A DNA stretch of 28,673 nucleotides from an uncultured Prevotella sp. (GTDB taxonomy: Bacteria; Bacteroidota; Bacteroidia; Bacteroidales; Bacteroidaceae), in contig CAAGEG010000099.1 of the NCBI GenBank assembly GCA_900768785.1, forward strand, positions 1-28,673. Direction: 5' to 3'. The notes under the pieces are model-generated. The model was not told the origin of the DNA. It saw nothing but the letters and a program-made list of their open reading frames with translations, and made no database searches. Numbering within the stretch: position 1 is the first letter of the stretch; every line of letters starts with the position of its first letter. The translations under genes were made by a program, and so were the position numbers. This document shows, piece by piece, positions 16,904 through 24,503 of this stretch.

Positions 16904-17083
16904 ATGACATCAGAAGATTATTATTTGCAAGGTAATGAATATAGACGTCAACAAGACTGGCAGTCTGCTATCAATTGTTACATTGAGGCAATACGCCTTG
17001 ATGCCGATAGTCCGGCTGTTGAAGCAAAACGCATGCTTGATGATATCTTGAACTATTATCATAAAGATGCTTATAATCCATGA
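16904..17083 (+). CDS. Small TPR-like protein (59 aa)
   Basis: The ATG at 16904 opens a 59-codon gene ending in TGA at 17081-17083. The product reads SEDYYLQGNEYRRQQDWQSA then CYIEAIRLDADSPAVEAKRM and ends in a third helix, which is one helical-hairpin repeat of tetratricopeptide type (Gly at 10, Trp-x2-Ala at 19-22, Tyr 26, Ala 29, Leu 32, Pro 37). One repeat is too short to fold alone as a superhelix, so it may bind a partner or oligomerise. It stands 50 nt before the ferredoxin subunit gene, in the position where I recall a small TPR protein accompanying this oxidoreductase in other Bacteroidales. Confidence 0.75.
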   Translation: MTSEDYYLQGNEYRRQQDWQSAINCYIEAIRLDADSPAVEAKRMLDDILNYYHKDAYNP

Positions 17084-17133
17084 TTGTTATTGGAAGCAAA
17101 AATTAATGATCGCAACAATAAGATATAGATATT

Positions 17134-17364
17134 ATGGTAAAAATCAGAGGAGCTATTGTCGTAAATACAGACAGATGCAAAGGCTGTGGACTTTGTGTTG
17201 AGGCTTGTCCTAAAGAAGTAATAGCTTTAGCAAAAAAAGTTAATGTTAACGGCTATCCTTATGTAGAGGCAGTTAGACCGGATGATTGTATAGGGTGCGC
17301 ATCGTGCGCTATTGTGTGTCCGGATGCGTGTATCACGGTCTATAAAAAGAAGATGGAGGATTGA
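17134..17364 (+). CDS. korD: 2-oxoacid:ferredoxin oxidoreductase, ferredoxin-like (delta) subunit
   Basis: A 76-residue protein with two 4Fe-4S motifs: CKGCGLCVEACP (about 14-25) and CIGCASCAIVCP (about 52-63). Two clusters would carry electrons from the catalytic subunits to external ferredoxin. It is the first enzyme subunit gene of the set and its TGA is 5 nt before the ATG of the alpha subunit, indicating coupling. The kor name is by analogy; Vor-type (branched 2-oxoacid) enzymes share this layout. Confidence 0.88.
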   Translation: MVKIRGAIVVNTDRCKGCGLCVEACPKEVIALAKKVNVNGYPYVEAVRPDDCIGCASCAIVCPDACITVYKKKMED

Positions 17365-17369
17365 AAGTT

Positions 17370-18446
17370 ATGGCAGAACAAGAAGTTACCCTGTTAAAGG
17401 GGAATGAAGCTATAGCACATGCAGCTATAAGATGTGGTGTTGATGCTTTTTTCGGCTATCCAATAACACCACAAAGTGAGATAATCGAGACATTGGCAGC
17501 TCTTAAACCATGGGAGACAACCGGTATGGTGGTGCTTCAGGCAGAGAGCGAAGTGGCTTCTATAAATATGGTTTATGGTGGCGCAGGCGCAGGAAAGAAG
17601 GTATTTACCTCTTCATCAAGTCCCGGCGTAGCATTAATGCAGGAGGGCATTGCCTATATGGCAGGAGCCGAAATACCGGGAGTTGTTGTTAACGTTCAGC
17701 GTGGCGGTCCGGGGCTTGGCACCATTCAGCCCTCACAAAGCGACTATTATCAAGCAACAAGAGGCGGTGGTAATGGTGATTATAATGTTATTGTCTTGGC
17801 CCCTTCTTCCGTTCAAGAAATGGCAGACTTCGTACCTCTGGCTTTTGATCTTGCTTTTAAATATCGTACTCCGGCTATGATACTTAGCGATGGTGTCATC
17901 GGACAAATGATGGAGAAGGTTGTTTTGCCTCCTTATACACCAAGACGAACCGAAGAACAGATAAAAAAAGAGTGCCCATGGGCTACTTTGGGACGCACAA
18001 AAGACCGTAACCCAAACATATTGACATCTCTTGAGTTGAAATCGGAGGTTATGGAGCAGCGCAACTTACATTTGCAACAGAAATATAAAGATATAAAAGA
18101 GAATGAGGTGCGCTTTGAAACGAGTATGTGTGATGATGCTGATTATATAATAATAGCTTTCGGCAGCGCAGCTCGTATATCAGAAAAGGCTATTGAACTC
18201 GCACGTAAGGAGGGAATAAAGGTCGGTCTATTGCGCCCGATAACGCTTTGGCCATTCCCCTCTGATGCTATTTGCAAGGTGGCAGAAGGCAAGAAAGGTG
18301 TGCTTTCAGTAGAGATTAATGCCGGTCAGATGGTTGATGACATTCGTCTTGCTGTTAACGGAAAAGTTCCGGTACATCATTTCGGCCGTTTAGGTGGCAT
18401 CGTCCCCGAGCCTGATGAGATAGTTAACGCTCTCAAAACTTTCTAA
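17370..18446 (+). CDS. korA: 2-oxoacid:ferredoxin oxidoreductase alpha subunit
   Basis: I use the ATG at 17370 (MAEQEVTLLKGNEAIAHAAI, 358 residues); a TTG nine bases upstream overlaps the previous stop and is less likely. The pyrimidine domain has GYPITPQSEIIE (about 30-41), followed by the acidic/Gly-rich LQAESEVASINMVYGGAGAG and FTSSSSPGVALMQEG. The C-terminal transketolase-like domain (about 240-358) has GLLRPITLWPFP and EINAGQMVDDIRL. It forms the active site with the beta subunit and oxidatively decarboxylates a 2-oxoacid to acyl-CoA. Substrate, 2-oxoglutarate or a branched-chain 2-oxoacid, cannot be settled from sequence alone. Confidence 0.9.
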   Translation: MAEQEVTLLKGNEAIAHAAIRCGVDAFFGYPITPQSEIIETLAALKPWETTGMVVLQAESEVASINMVYGGAGAGKKVFTSSSSPGVALMQEGIAYMAGAEIPGVVVNVQRGGPGLGTIQPSQSDYYQATRGGGNGDYNVIVLAPSSVQEMADFVPLAFDLAFKYRTPAMILSDGVIGQMMEKVVLPPYTPRRTEEQIKKECPWATLGRTKDRNPNILTSLELKSEVMEQRNLHLQQKYKDIKENEVRFETSMCDDADYIIIAFGSAARISEKAIELARKEGIKVGLLRPITLWPFPSDAICKVAEGKKGVLSVEINAGQMVDDIRLAVNGKVPVHHFGRLGGIVPEPDEIVNALKTF

Positions 18447-18525
18447 AAATAATACCTAAAGGTAATTTCTATATAAGACGAAATGCAAGGTTACAAAACC
18501 TACATTACAAAAATAATAGTAATAT

Positions 18526-19287
18526 ATGCATAACGAAATAATTTCTCCGGAGAATTTGGTTTACAAAAAACCGGAACTTATGAATGACACAAATATGCAC
18601 TACTGTCCCGGATGTTCGCATGGTGTCGTTCACAAATTGGTTGCCGAGATAATAGAAGAAATGGGATTGGAAGATAAAACTGTCGGTGTATGCCCAGTAG
18701 GCTGTGCTGTTTTCGCTTATAGATATCTTGATATTGACTGGCAAGAGGCGGCACATGGTAGAGCACCGGCTGTGGCTACGGCAATAAAACGATGTTGGCC
18801 CGATCGTCTCGTCTTTACTTATCAGGGTGACGGAGATCTCGCCTGCATTGGAGCATGCGAAACTATTCATGCTCTAAACAGAGGTGAGAACATTGTTGTT
18901 ATCTTTATCAATAACGCTATCTATGGCATGACCGGAGGTCAAATGGCGCCAACAACTCTAATGGGGCAAAAAACATCTACATGTCCTTATGGTCGTGTGG
19001 CTGAACTGCACGGATATCCTCTTAAAATGACCGAGATTGCGGCAACGCTTGAAGGCACCTGTTATGTTACACGACAGAGTGTTGAGAGTGTAGCATCTAT
19101 CCGTGCAGCCAAGAAGGCTCTGAAAAAAGCCTTTGAGGCTTCTATGGCAGGTAAGGGCTCGAGTCTTGTCGAGATTGTAAGCACATGCAATAGCGGTTGG
19201 AAATTGTCGCCCGTGAAAGCCAACGAGTGGATGAAAGAGCACATGTTTAAGTTCTATCCTAAAGGCGATTTAAAAGATACTATCTAA
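18526..19287 (+). CDS. korB: 2-oxoacid:ferredoxin oxidoreductase beta subunit (TPP-binding)
   Basis: The 253-residue protein has YCPGCSHGVVHKL (about 26-38), GVCPVGCAVFAY, and the thiamine diphosphate motif beginning GDGDLACIGACETIHA (about 105-120) and closing at INNAIYGMTGGQMAPTT (about 132-148), with the Gly-Asp-Gly and Asn-Asn that bind Mg-TPP. The Cys residues near the N-terminus fit the conserved cluster- or fold-related cysteines of the beta chain. It lies 79 nt after the alpha gene on the same strand. Confidence 0.9.
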   Translation: MHNEIISPENLVYKKPELMNDTNMHYCPGCSHGVVHKLVAEIIEEMGLEDKTVGVCPVGCAVFAYRYLDIDWQEAAHGRAPAVATAIKRCWPDRLVFTYQGDGDLACIGACETIHALNRGENIVVIFINNAIYGMTGGQMAPTTLMGQKTSTCPYGRVAELHGYPLKMTEIAATLEGTCYVTRQSVESVASIRAAKKALKKAFEASMAGKGSSLVEIVSTCNSGWKLSPVKANEWMKEHMFKFYPKGDLKDTI

Positions 19288-19391
19288 ATAACACAGAGCC
19301 ATTAACAAAGACGACAACCAAGCGTTTGATGTATTGGTCATTACACTTGTGGTACGTCTTAATGGATTAAGTTATAAACAATTATTTTGAA

Positions 19392-19934
19392 ATGAAACAA
19401 GAAGTTATAATATCAGGGTTTGGCGGTCAAGGTGTGCTGTCTATGGGAAAAATCTTGGCATACTCCGGACTTATGGAAGGCAAAGAGGTTACATGGATGC
19501 CTGCTTATGGACCCGAACAACGTGGTGGTACTGCAAATGTAACCGTTATTGTTAGTGACGAACGCATATCATCGCCTATTCTAAGCAAATATGATGTGGC
19601 AATAGTGCTCAATCAGCCTTCGCTTGATAAGTTTGAAACTAAAGTAAAACCGGGTGGAATATTGATATATGACGGCTTTGGAATAATTAATCCCCCTACA
19701 CGTAAAGACATCAGCGTCTATCGCATAGATGCTATGGACAAGGCAGCAGAATTGAAAAATGCTAAGGTCTTTAATATGATTGTTCTTGGCGGATTGCTAA
19801 AAGTCTGCAGCGTGGTAAGTGACAACGGAGTGGAAAAAGCTCTATACAAAACCCTCCCCGAAAGACATCACGCACTTATTCCTCTAAACATGAAGGCAAT
19901 TCAAGAGGGGAAAACCATTATTAAGCAAATGTAA
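19392..19934 (+). CDS. korC: 2-oxoacid:ferredoxin oxidoreductase gamma subunit
   Basis: This 180-residue protein opens with IISGFGGQGVLSMGKILAYS (about 6-25) and has MPAYGPEQRGGTANV (about 36-50), the two signatures of the gamma domain, which contacts CoA and the alpha subunit. It completes the delta-alpha-beta-gamma set after a 104-nt gap that shows no terminator. Two hairpins downstream (19997-20029 and 20185-20219) could end the transcript. Confidence 0.9.
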   Translation: MKQEVIISGFGGQGVLSMGKILAYSGLMEGKEVTWMPAYGPEQRGGTANVTVIVSDERISSPILSKYDVAIVLNQPSLDKFETKVKPGGILIYDGFGIINPPTRKDISVYRIDAMDKAAELKNAKVFNMIVLGGLLKVCSVVSDNGVEKALYKTLPERHHALIPLNMKAIQEGKTIIKQM

Positions 19935-19993
19935 TAAACGCTTTCTTTATTTTTTTTAGAGAAAAACTCTTTGGCAAAAGCTAAGTAACAGCC

Positions 19994-20029
19994 AAAAATG
20001 TGCGCTCCGAAAACCTTGAAGCGCACATT
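19994..20029 (-). terminator. Terminator hairpin, strongest on the minus strand
   Basis: AATGTGCGCT (19997-20006) pairs perfectly with AGCGCACATT (20020-20029) around a 13-nt loop. On the minus strand the stem ends in a run of five T residues; on the plus strand it is followed by GCTTTTA, so it may also stop the korC transcript less efficiently. Confidence 0.65.
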
Positions 20030-20184
20030 GCTTTTAATGTCCTCCCATACAACTGTTTTGGCAAGAGTTTATTGGGCTATACTTGTCCAAACATTTCTTT
20101 TTGAAGTGTTGACTGCATAGAAAAAAGGATAGAAAGAGCATAGCAATATTGAATTTGCTGCCATAACGGCAAAGTCCTAAATAC

Positions 20185-20219
20185 AAGAACGCTCCGAATA
20201 TCTCGGAACGTTCTTTTTA
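20185..20219 (+). terminator. Hairpin with plus-strand T-tract
   Basis: AAGAACG (20185-20191) pairs with CGTTCTT (20209-20215), then TCCGA with TCGGA across one mismatch, loop ATATC, followed by TTTTAG. It would act as a backup terminator for the kor genes and forms the 5' hairpin of the candidate minus-strand RNA. Confidence 0.6.
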
Positions 20220-20276
20220 GGATGATGATATGATGTGGTTTTTGTGCTGTCTGCATGTTTTGTTCTGCAGATGGTC

Positions 20277-20284
20277 CAAAGATA
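20277..20284 (-). promoter_or_regulatory. -7 element for the candidate RNA
   Basis: The minus strand reads TATCTTTG, the same octamer as the tRNA-Ser and TetR promoters in this window. Initiation would fall near 20270. No convincing -33 element is seen. Confidence 0.5.
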
Positions 20285-20488
20285 CACCGATTTTGAGCGA
20301 TTGTTGTGCTATTTTCTTACAAACAATGTATATAATCTTACAAAATGATATAATCAGTTGAATTATCTTTTATTTTACTTTTTCTTTATTTTTATTGAGG
20401 TTGCTTTATTGATTGATTTGCGTTTGCTGTTATACAAGACAAATCGTTCAATATGTCAACTCATAATTTTGTATTTTTAGATTTTGAT

Positions 20489-21892
20489 TTACCATGTTAT
20501 GTTCATTCCCACAGCTATGCTGGCATTTGAACTAAGGGGTATTGCTTCTTTGCTCATCTTGCCTAAGATGTGGTCCATACCGATGAAGAAGTTATAAGCC
20601 TTTGGATGAATGTTAATAACCCAACCCATACTTGTGGTGAAACTGTTAACAGCAAAGTTTACGCCTCCGTCAAGCCATTTTGTAGGTACCCAGTTTGCAC
20701 TTAATCGTCCTTCGGTCCACGAATAGTTACCACGTAGGAGTGTGGAACTTAGTAATCCGAACGATAATTTTTTGTAACAGGGTAGGGTGTATTCACAACC
20801 GAAGTTCATGGTTGCACCGATGCCTGTAGTGCGGCTGCCTTTGTCGCCTTCGTCTTGTAGATTAACGAAGTCGGTTAGTTGGTCAACATATTTGTGAGAC
20901 TCTCCCTTTATTGTTTCACCTCGTTCTTCTTTAACATTGATGTCGTGAAAACCGCCAAACTCAAAACTTTCCCCACGATTTACAGCTGTCATAGTATTGC
21001 TCCAACTGATGAAACCGAGATCCATTAGAGCTGCGCTTATTGTCCAATAGTCGTTGATCTTATATATAGCACCGAGATCCAAAGCCATTCCAAAACCACC
21101 AATGCCACTACCGTTAACATCAATATCGTTTACACGTTGATAAGTGCCACGACCTTCTTCTTTATACTCTTTCTCCTCAGAGAGATAAGTGAAACCTTTC
21201 ATCGACATCTCTGCCTTTGCTCTGCCTGAGAGTGTCCATTTGTCGTCTGACGAAAGGTCGGCTTTTACATCTTCAAATTGGAAGTCGGCTCTTGCTATAC
21301 CAAAAAGGAACTTTACTTTTGCTCCTATTCTCAAGTTCTTGTTCAGCTGTCGAGAATGCCCGAATGCCAATTCTGCATACGATTGTGCCCCTGCATATAT
21401 GTCGCCAATATCGTAAGACTTGTTGCCTGTGTTCTTCGCAAACTCAAACAGTTCGTAAGGTAATGATGTTCCGAATGAAGCTTTAGCATTAAGTTCTATA
21501 GTGTTGTAGCCACCGAAACCTTTAAAACCGGCAGATAGGATGGCTATGCCGACATCACCAATAATACGGTTGTTGCCACTATTGAAACCATCAAGGGCAT
21601 CGCCAACAGATATATACGGGTTCATGAAGGTTGTCATCTTATGTTCGCTGTTAGAGGGATACATGGGATTGTTCATCACCACGTCCTCATAGCCGAAATT
21701 TCCTTGAGTGCTGACGTTGATATTTCCAAGTCCCGGAACAGAGATATAGTTTTGCTCATTGCCAAACGCCGGGTTCATACTGTGCCTATATTTATAGTCG
21801 TTGGTAAAATAAGCTGAATTGAGATTTTGTGCCAACATTGTTGTGCTTATGCATAACATGGCAGAAACTATAATATGTTTAGTGAAATTCAT
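20489..21892 (-). CDS. DUF5723-like outer-membrane beta-barrel protein
   Basis: A 467-residue exported protein with a signal peptide (1-21, HIIVSAMLCISTTMLAQ, cleaved before NLNSAYF). The body alternates short amphipathic strands (for example IRIGAKVKFLFGIARADFQF) with Gly/Asn loops and ends in a strand finishing with Trp (ASIAVGMNITW), as expected for an outer-membrane barrel. The opening segment YFTNDYKYRHSMNPAF with a conserved Met-Asn-Pro-Ala resembles DUF5723 and PorP/SprF-type proteins. No enzyme motif is seen. It is 37 nt downstream of the lipoprotein gene on the same strand, so the two probably form an envelope pair of unknown role. Confidence 0.75.
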   Translation of the reverse strand: MNFTKHIIVSAMLCISTTMLAQNLNSAYFTNDYKYRHSMNPAFGNEQNYISVPGLGNINVSTQGNFGYEDVVMNNPMYPSNSEHKMTTFMNPYISVGDALDGFNSGNNRIIGDVGIAILSAGFKGFGGYNTIELNAKASFGTSLPYELFEFAKNTGNKSYDIGDIYAGAQSYAELAFGHSRQLNKNLRIGAKVKFLFGIARADFQFEDVKADLSSDDKWTLSGRAKAEMSMKGFTYLSEEKEYKEEGRGTYQRVNDIDVNGSGIGGFGMALDLGAIYKINDYWTISAALMDLGFISWSNTMTAVNRGESFEFGGFHDINVKEERGETIKGESHKYVDQLTDFVNLQDEGDKGSRTTGIGATMNFGCEYTLPCYKKLSFGLLSSTLLRGNYSWTEGRLSANWVPTKWLDGGVNFAVNSFTTSMGWVINIHPKAYNFFIGMDHILGKMSKEAIPLSSNASIAVGMNITW

Positions 21893-21929
21893 GGTTTTTC
21901 TGTTTAGTTAAATACTTTGTTGTGTTGTC

Positions 21930-23681
21930 TTATAAATCAGCAATAATTTTGCCAATGAGCTTTATCACTATGTCCTTTGCAGTTAGAGTGTGCTTGTTTG
22001 CATTTAGTGTTACTCCAACAACACTATTGTTGTCGTCTGTAGCTGCACCTTCAATTCTCACAGCAATGCCATCAACCATTTTTAGAGCACCTTTTTTATG
22101 TTGTTTAATCTTTATCTCAATAGGTGTCGTTATGGGTGTTTCACCATCTGCTGAAGCTATAACATTGTTGCTGACTTCAATCTCGATAAGGTCAGAACCA
22201 ATAGGCTTTTTGTCTAAACCATAGGCTTCAGCCGAAAGAGATAAGTGAGCGGGAATGCGATTCTCAATATTTGCATTAGCTTGCAGGTAAGCTCCTTCGG
22301 CAAGGTCTATATCTTTAATGTCCTTATTCAAATTGTCAATGCTGTCGTTATACACAATTCGCGCATCCTTGCCAAAAGCAATCGGAGTCGAAATATTGTA
22401 CTTCGGAGCAATTTCAAATGTTTGACCTAACGTCAATTGATAGTAAGTGTCTTTGTCTGCCCTTGCATTTGCTTCAAAAACAACCTTGTCGGGTATAGTA
22501 GCAATAAGATTAGAAAGGTTAGAAACGACAATTGGTAAATAGTTGCTGTTTGCAACACCCTCTGCTAATCGGCATATACACAAGTGAGATGTAGCTGCAG
22601 AAGCAATAGGCATATCAGGAATAGATACCGAAGACGTAAGAGAACCATCCTTATATGCTTTCAACGTGCCGTTAATATAGCCACCTATTGGCATGTTGTT
22701 GGCAATATCAAGATAAATCTGCGGGTTATACAAGTCGGCAACCACATCTTTGTCTTTAAGGAATTTAGGAATGTCGCCGAAATTCGTCTCACCGAGATTT
22801 CCCAAATCAATACTTGGATTAAAGCGTCCATAAGCCCCCAATATAGTTATTTCCCCTAAATTCATTGAAGTAGCAAATGTGAGACTGCTCGGTGGAATTA
22901 TTCCGGTCCGTATATCTGAGGCATCTATTGCAACCCCCATGTGTACATCGCCAAGCATTGATACCTTTTTCGTTGTTGAATTAAAACTCAGTTGGTTGCC
23001 GAAGTGCATTTTTGAGATATTAAAACTAATAGATAAGTCCCTCTCCGTACCTATATTATTAAATACAAGACCTGAGTTTGTTTGCGACCAACTGCCGATG
23101 TTACCATCAATTCTCACATTAGTTAATTCCATATAGTCGGGCATGTCAAGCTTTATTGTTCTAACTTGAGACAACACATTACTCAAATTGCTTAGCTTCA
23201 CTTGTAAAGTAACATCAGCATTCAACGTAGCCCATGTTAAGTCTTCAATATCATTTTGAGGACTACTTTCATAATTAATTCTCCAAATATCAGCTTCTCC
23301 GTTAATCTGTTGAGAAGATTTTGTTCTTGCCGGAGCGGCAGATGCTAATGAGATTGTAACATCATTTGCTTTGTTAATCTGTCCGGAAACATATATATTG
23401 TTAATACTTGGAGTAGCCGGATTAACGTTATCACCCTCACGTGATATCATATAATCACCATTATCCATAATTTTTACTATTCCATTCTCTGTCAACGTTA
23501 GAACATCGGCAAGCGGAATCTGTGTTGTAGAACTAACAGGTATCTTCAGTTCTCCACTTCCAATACCCACAGTAGTGTCAACTTCATTCAAGTCATAGTT
23601 GTTGTCTGTACAGCTTGTGATAACGGTTGAAAACACCAAACACATTATCGCAATCCATACGGATTTTGATAGTTTTTGCAT
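21930..23681 (-). CDS. Large lipoprotein of unknown function (583 aa)
   Basis: The N-terminus is a lipoprotein signal: Lys-rich start, hydrophobic core and lipobox ITSC with the lipidated Cys at 24 (VFSTVITSCTDNNYDL). The mature protein is rich in beta-strand, Asn, Ser and Ile, without recognisable catalytic motifs. Segments such as KLDMPDYMELTNVRIDGNIG and LEIKIKQHKKGALKMVDGIA look like stacked immunoglobulin-like or repeated strands; I cannot assign a family. The +2 residue after Cys is Thr followed by Asp-Asn-Asn. Surface-exposed Bacteroidota lipoproteins usually carry an acidic export signal near here, but this is not certain. First gene of a two-gene unit with the DUF5723-like gene. Confidence 0.75.
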   Translation of the reverse strand: MQKLSKSVWIAIMCLVFSTVITSCTDNNYDLNEVDTTVGIGSGELKIPVSSTTQIPLADVLTLTENGIVKIMDNGDYMISREGDNVNPATPSINNIYVSGQINKANDVTISLASAAPARTKSSQQINGEADIWRINYESSPQNDIEDLTWATLNADVTLQVKLSNLSNVLSQVRTIKLDMPDYMELTNVRIDGNIGSWSQTNSGLVFNNIGTERDLSISFNISKMHFGNQLSFNSTTKKVSMLGDVHMGVAIDASDIRTGIIPPSSLTFATSMNLGEITILGAYGRFNPSIDLGNLGETNFGDIPKFLKDKDVVADLYNPQIYLDIANNMPIGGYINGTLKAYKDGSLTSSVSIPDMPIASAATSHLCICRLAEGVANSNYLPIVVSNLSNLIATIPDKVVFEANARADKDTYYQLTLGQTFEIAPKYNISTPIAFGKDARIVYNDSIDNLNKDIKDIDLAEGAYLQANANIENRIPAHLSLSAEAYGLDKKPIGSDLIEIEVSNNVIASADGETPITTPIEIKIKQHKKGALKMVDGIAVRIEGAATDDNNSVVGVTLNANKHTLTAKDIVIKLIGKIIADL

Positions 23682-23724
23682 AAGAATTGTATTTAGTTTT
23701 TATGATTAAGGTTAATTATTGTTA

Positions 23725-23732
23725 CAAAAATA
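23725..23732 (-). promoter_or_regulatory. Candidate -7 element for the lipoprotein pair
   Basis: TATTTTTG on the minus strand lies 44 nt before the lipoprotein ATG and downstream of the terminator at 23824-23853, which is the expected place for the promoter of this unit. Confidence 0.45.
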
Positions 23733-23823
23733 AAGAATTATATTTAATGTGTAATTTTACAATATTCTTTTTGTGATAATTTAACACGACAAGTTCGTGA
23801 TTTGCACAATTATATATAAGTAC

Positions 23824-23853
23824 AAAAAGCCCCACCTAAGACTCTGGTGGGGC
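23824..23853 (-). terminator. Rho-independent terminator of the 49-aa gene
   Basis: GCCCCACC (23829-23836) pairs perfectly with GGTGGGGC (23846-23853), loop TAAGACTCT, and the minus strand continues with TTTTTG. It begins 22 nt after the stop of the small gene at 23875. Confidence 0.85.
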
Positions 23854-23874
23854 ATATTTGATTAACTATGAGGG

Positions 23875-24024
23875 CTACAATTCTATAGGAGTGATTCCAT
23901 ATTCCTTAAACTCTGGCAATTCCTCATACTCTCGTTTGAGCCTCTTACATCTGAGGTCGCCGGAACGTGCAACTTCGACAACTTTTTTGTACTCATATTT
24001 CGCTTTTACATATTTCTTTGCCAC
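23875..24024 (-). CDS. Small basic protein (49 aa), GTG start
   Basis: The minus strand encodes AKKYVKAKYEYKKVVEVARS, then DLRCKRLKREYEELPEFKEY and GITPIEL, ending in TAG at 23875-23877. The composition is Lys/Arg/Glu-rich and helical, with a Cys at residue 26; it may bind nucleic acid, but no family is recognised. There is no ATG in frame: the reading frame upstream opens at a stop and has only GTG (24024) or TTG codons. GTG is chosen because the start of the basic helix follows directly. A strong minus-strand terminator placed 22 nt after the stop supports a real transcript. Confidence 0.65.
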   Translation of the reverse strand: MAKKYVKAKYEYKKVVEVARSGDLRCKRLKREYEELPEFKEYGITPIEL

Positions 24025-24185
24025 GATAGCTAACAAACAATAGAAATCATTTTCTTAACCAGCACTTTCCTCGCCTGTATATTGTTCTTTTTTATTTTGA
24101 TAAGAAGAACAATCAATAAATAAATGGAAATGTAGCCTATATATAGTCCCTTTTTATATTAATTTAAAGAAAAATAGTTGAAAAA

Positions 24186-24217
24186 TTTGGAGGGAAAGAA
24201 AAAAACACATATCTTTG
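24186..24217 (+). promoter_or_regulatory. Promoter of tRNA-Ser
   Basis: TTTG (24186-24189) and TATCTTTG (24210-24217), 20 nt apart, match both parts of the Bacteroidota sigma-ABfr consensus. Transcription would start about 30 nt before the tRNA. Confidence 0.8.
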
Positions 24218-24255
24218 CACTCGCTTTTAAACAAAAGCAGTAGTTCTTTTGAATA

Positions 24256-24340
24256 GGAGAGATGGTAGAGTGGTCGATTACAACGGTCTTGAAAACCGTC
24301 GTGCTGAGAGGCACCGGGGGTTCGAATCCCTCTCTCTCCG
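24256..24340 (+). tRNA. tRNA-Ser (anticodon UGA)
   Basis: The 85-nt cloverleaf has the acceptor stem GGAGAGA (24256-24262) paired with TCTCTCC (24333-24339), discriminator G24340, anticodon loop CTTGAAA with TGA at 24290-24292, a long variable arm typical of tRNA-Ser, and TTCGAAT in the T loop. CCA is not encoded. Reads UCA and other UCN codons. Confidence 0.96.
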
Positions 24341-24342
24341 CT

Positions 24343-24376
24343 AAAACCCGTTGATTCTTCAACGGGTTTTCTTTTT
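24343..24376 (+). terminator. Terminator of tRNA-Ser
   Basis: A perfect 12-bp stem (24343-24354 with 24359-24370) with loop TTCT starts two bases after the tRNA and is followed by CTTTTTT. Confidence 0.9.
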
Positions 24377-24503
24377 TACATAATTTCCACAATATTATCA
24401 GTCTGTTTGTTGACTCCGAAGTCTCTGTTGTAGAACAAGACAACATCTTTTTTTATATTTCCAATAATTTCATATCGCTATTTTTTATAAATACCTATTT
24501 CCT

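Larger units (their letters stand above)
19992..20270 (-). ncRNA. Candidate structured non-coding RNA (6S-like / Bacteroidales-1-like)
   Basis: The gap between korC and the DUF5723-like gene has a minus-strand -7 element (20277-20284) at one end and a hairpin with a T-tract (19994-20029) at the other, bounding about 278 nt. Inside are a 13-position hairpin with one mismatch (20185-20215) and a long rod that I can pair by eye: TGGCA with TGCCA, TATTG-CTAT with ATAG-CAATA, then GTC/GAC and ACA/TGT near the tip, separated by bulges and a T-rich internal loop. A rod with a large bubble is the layout of 6S RNA, and a promoter-to-terminator RNA of Bacteroidales is known as the Bacteroidales-1 motif; which, if either, applies is unproven. 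A 59-codon ORF (ATG at 20256) also crosses it, but reads through the hairpin and looks accidental. Confidence 0.5.

Noticed and set aside
17361..17369. TTG start for the alpha subunit at 17361
   Set aside because: It overlaps the stop of the preceding gene; the ATG at 17370 gives the normal family start.
20078..20256. 59-codon minus-strand ORF starting at ATG 20256 just after a -7 element
   Set aside because: It reads straight through the imperfect hairpin and has no protein-like bias; the structured-RNA explanation fits the same sequence better.
24256..24376. tRNA-Ser as an integration site for a downstream island
   Set aside because: No second copy of the tRNA 3' end and no integrase gene are visible in the window.
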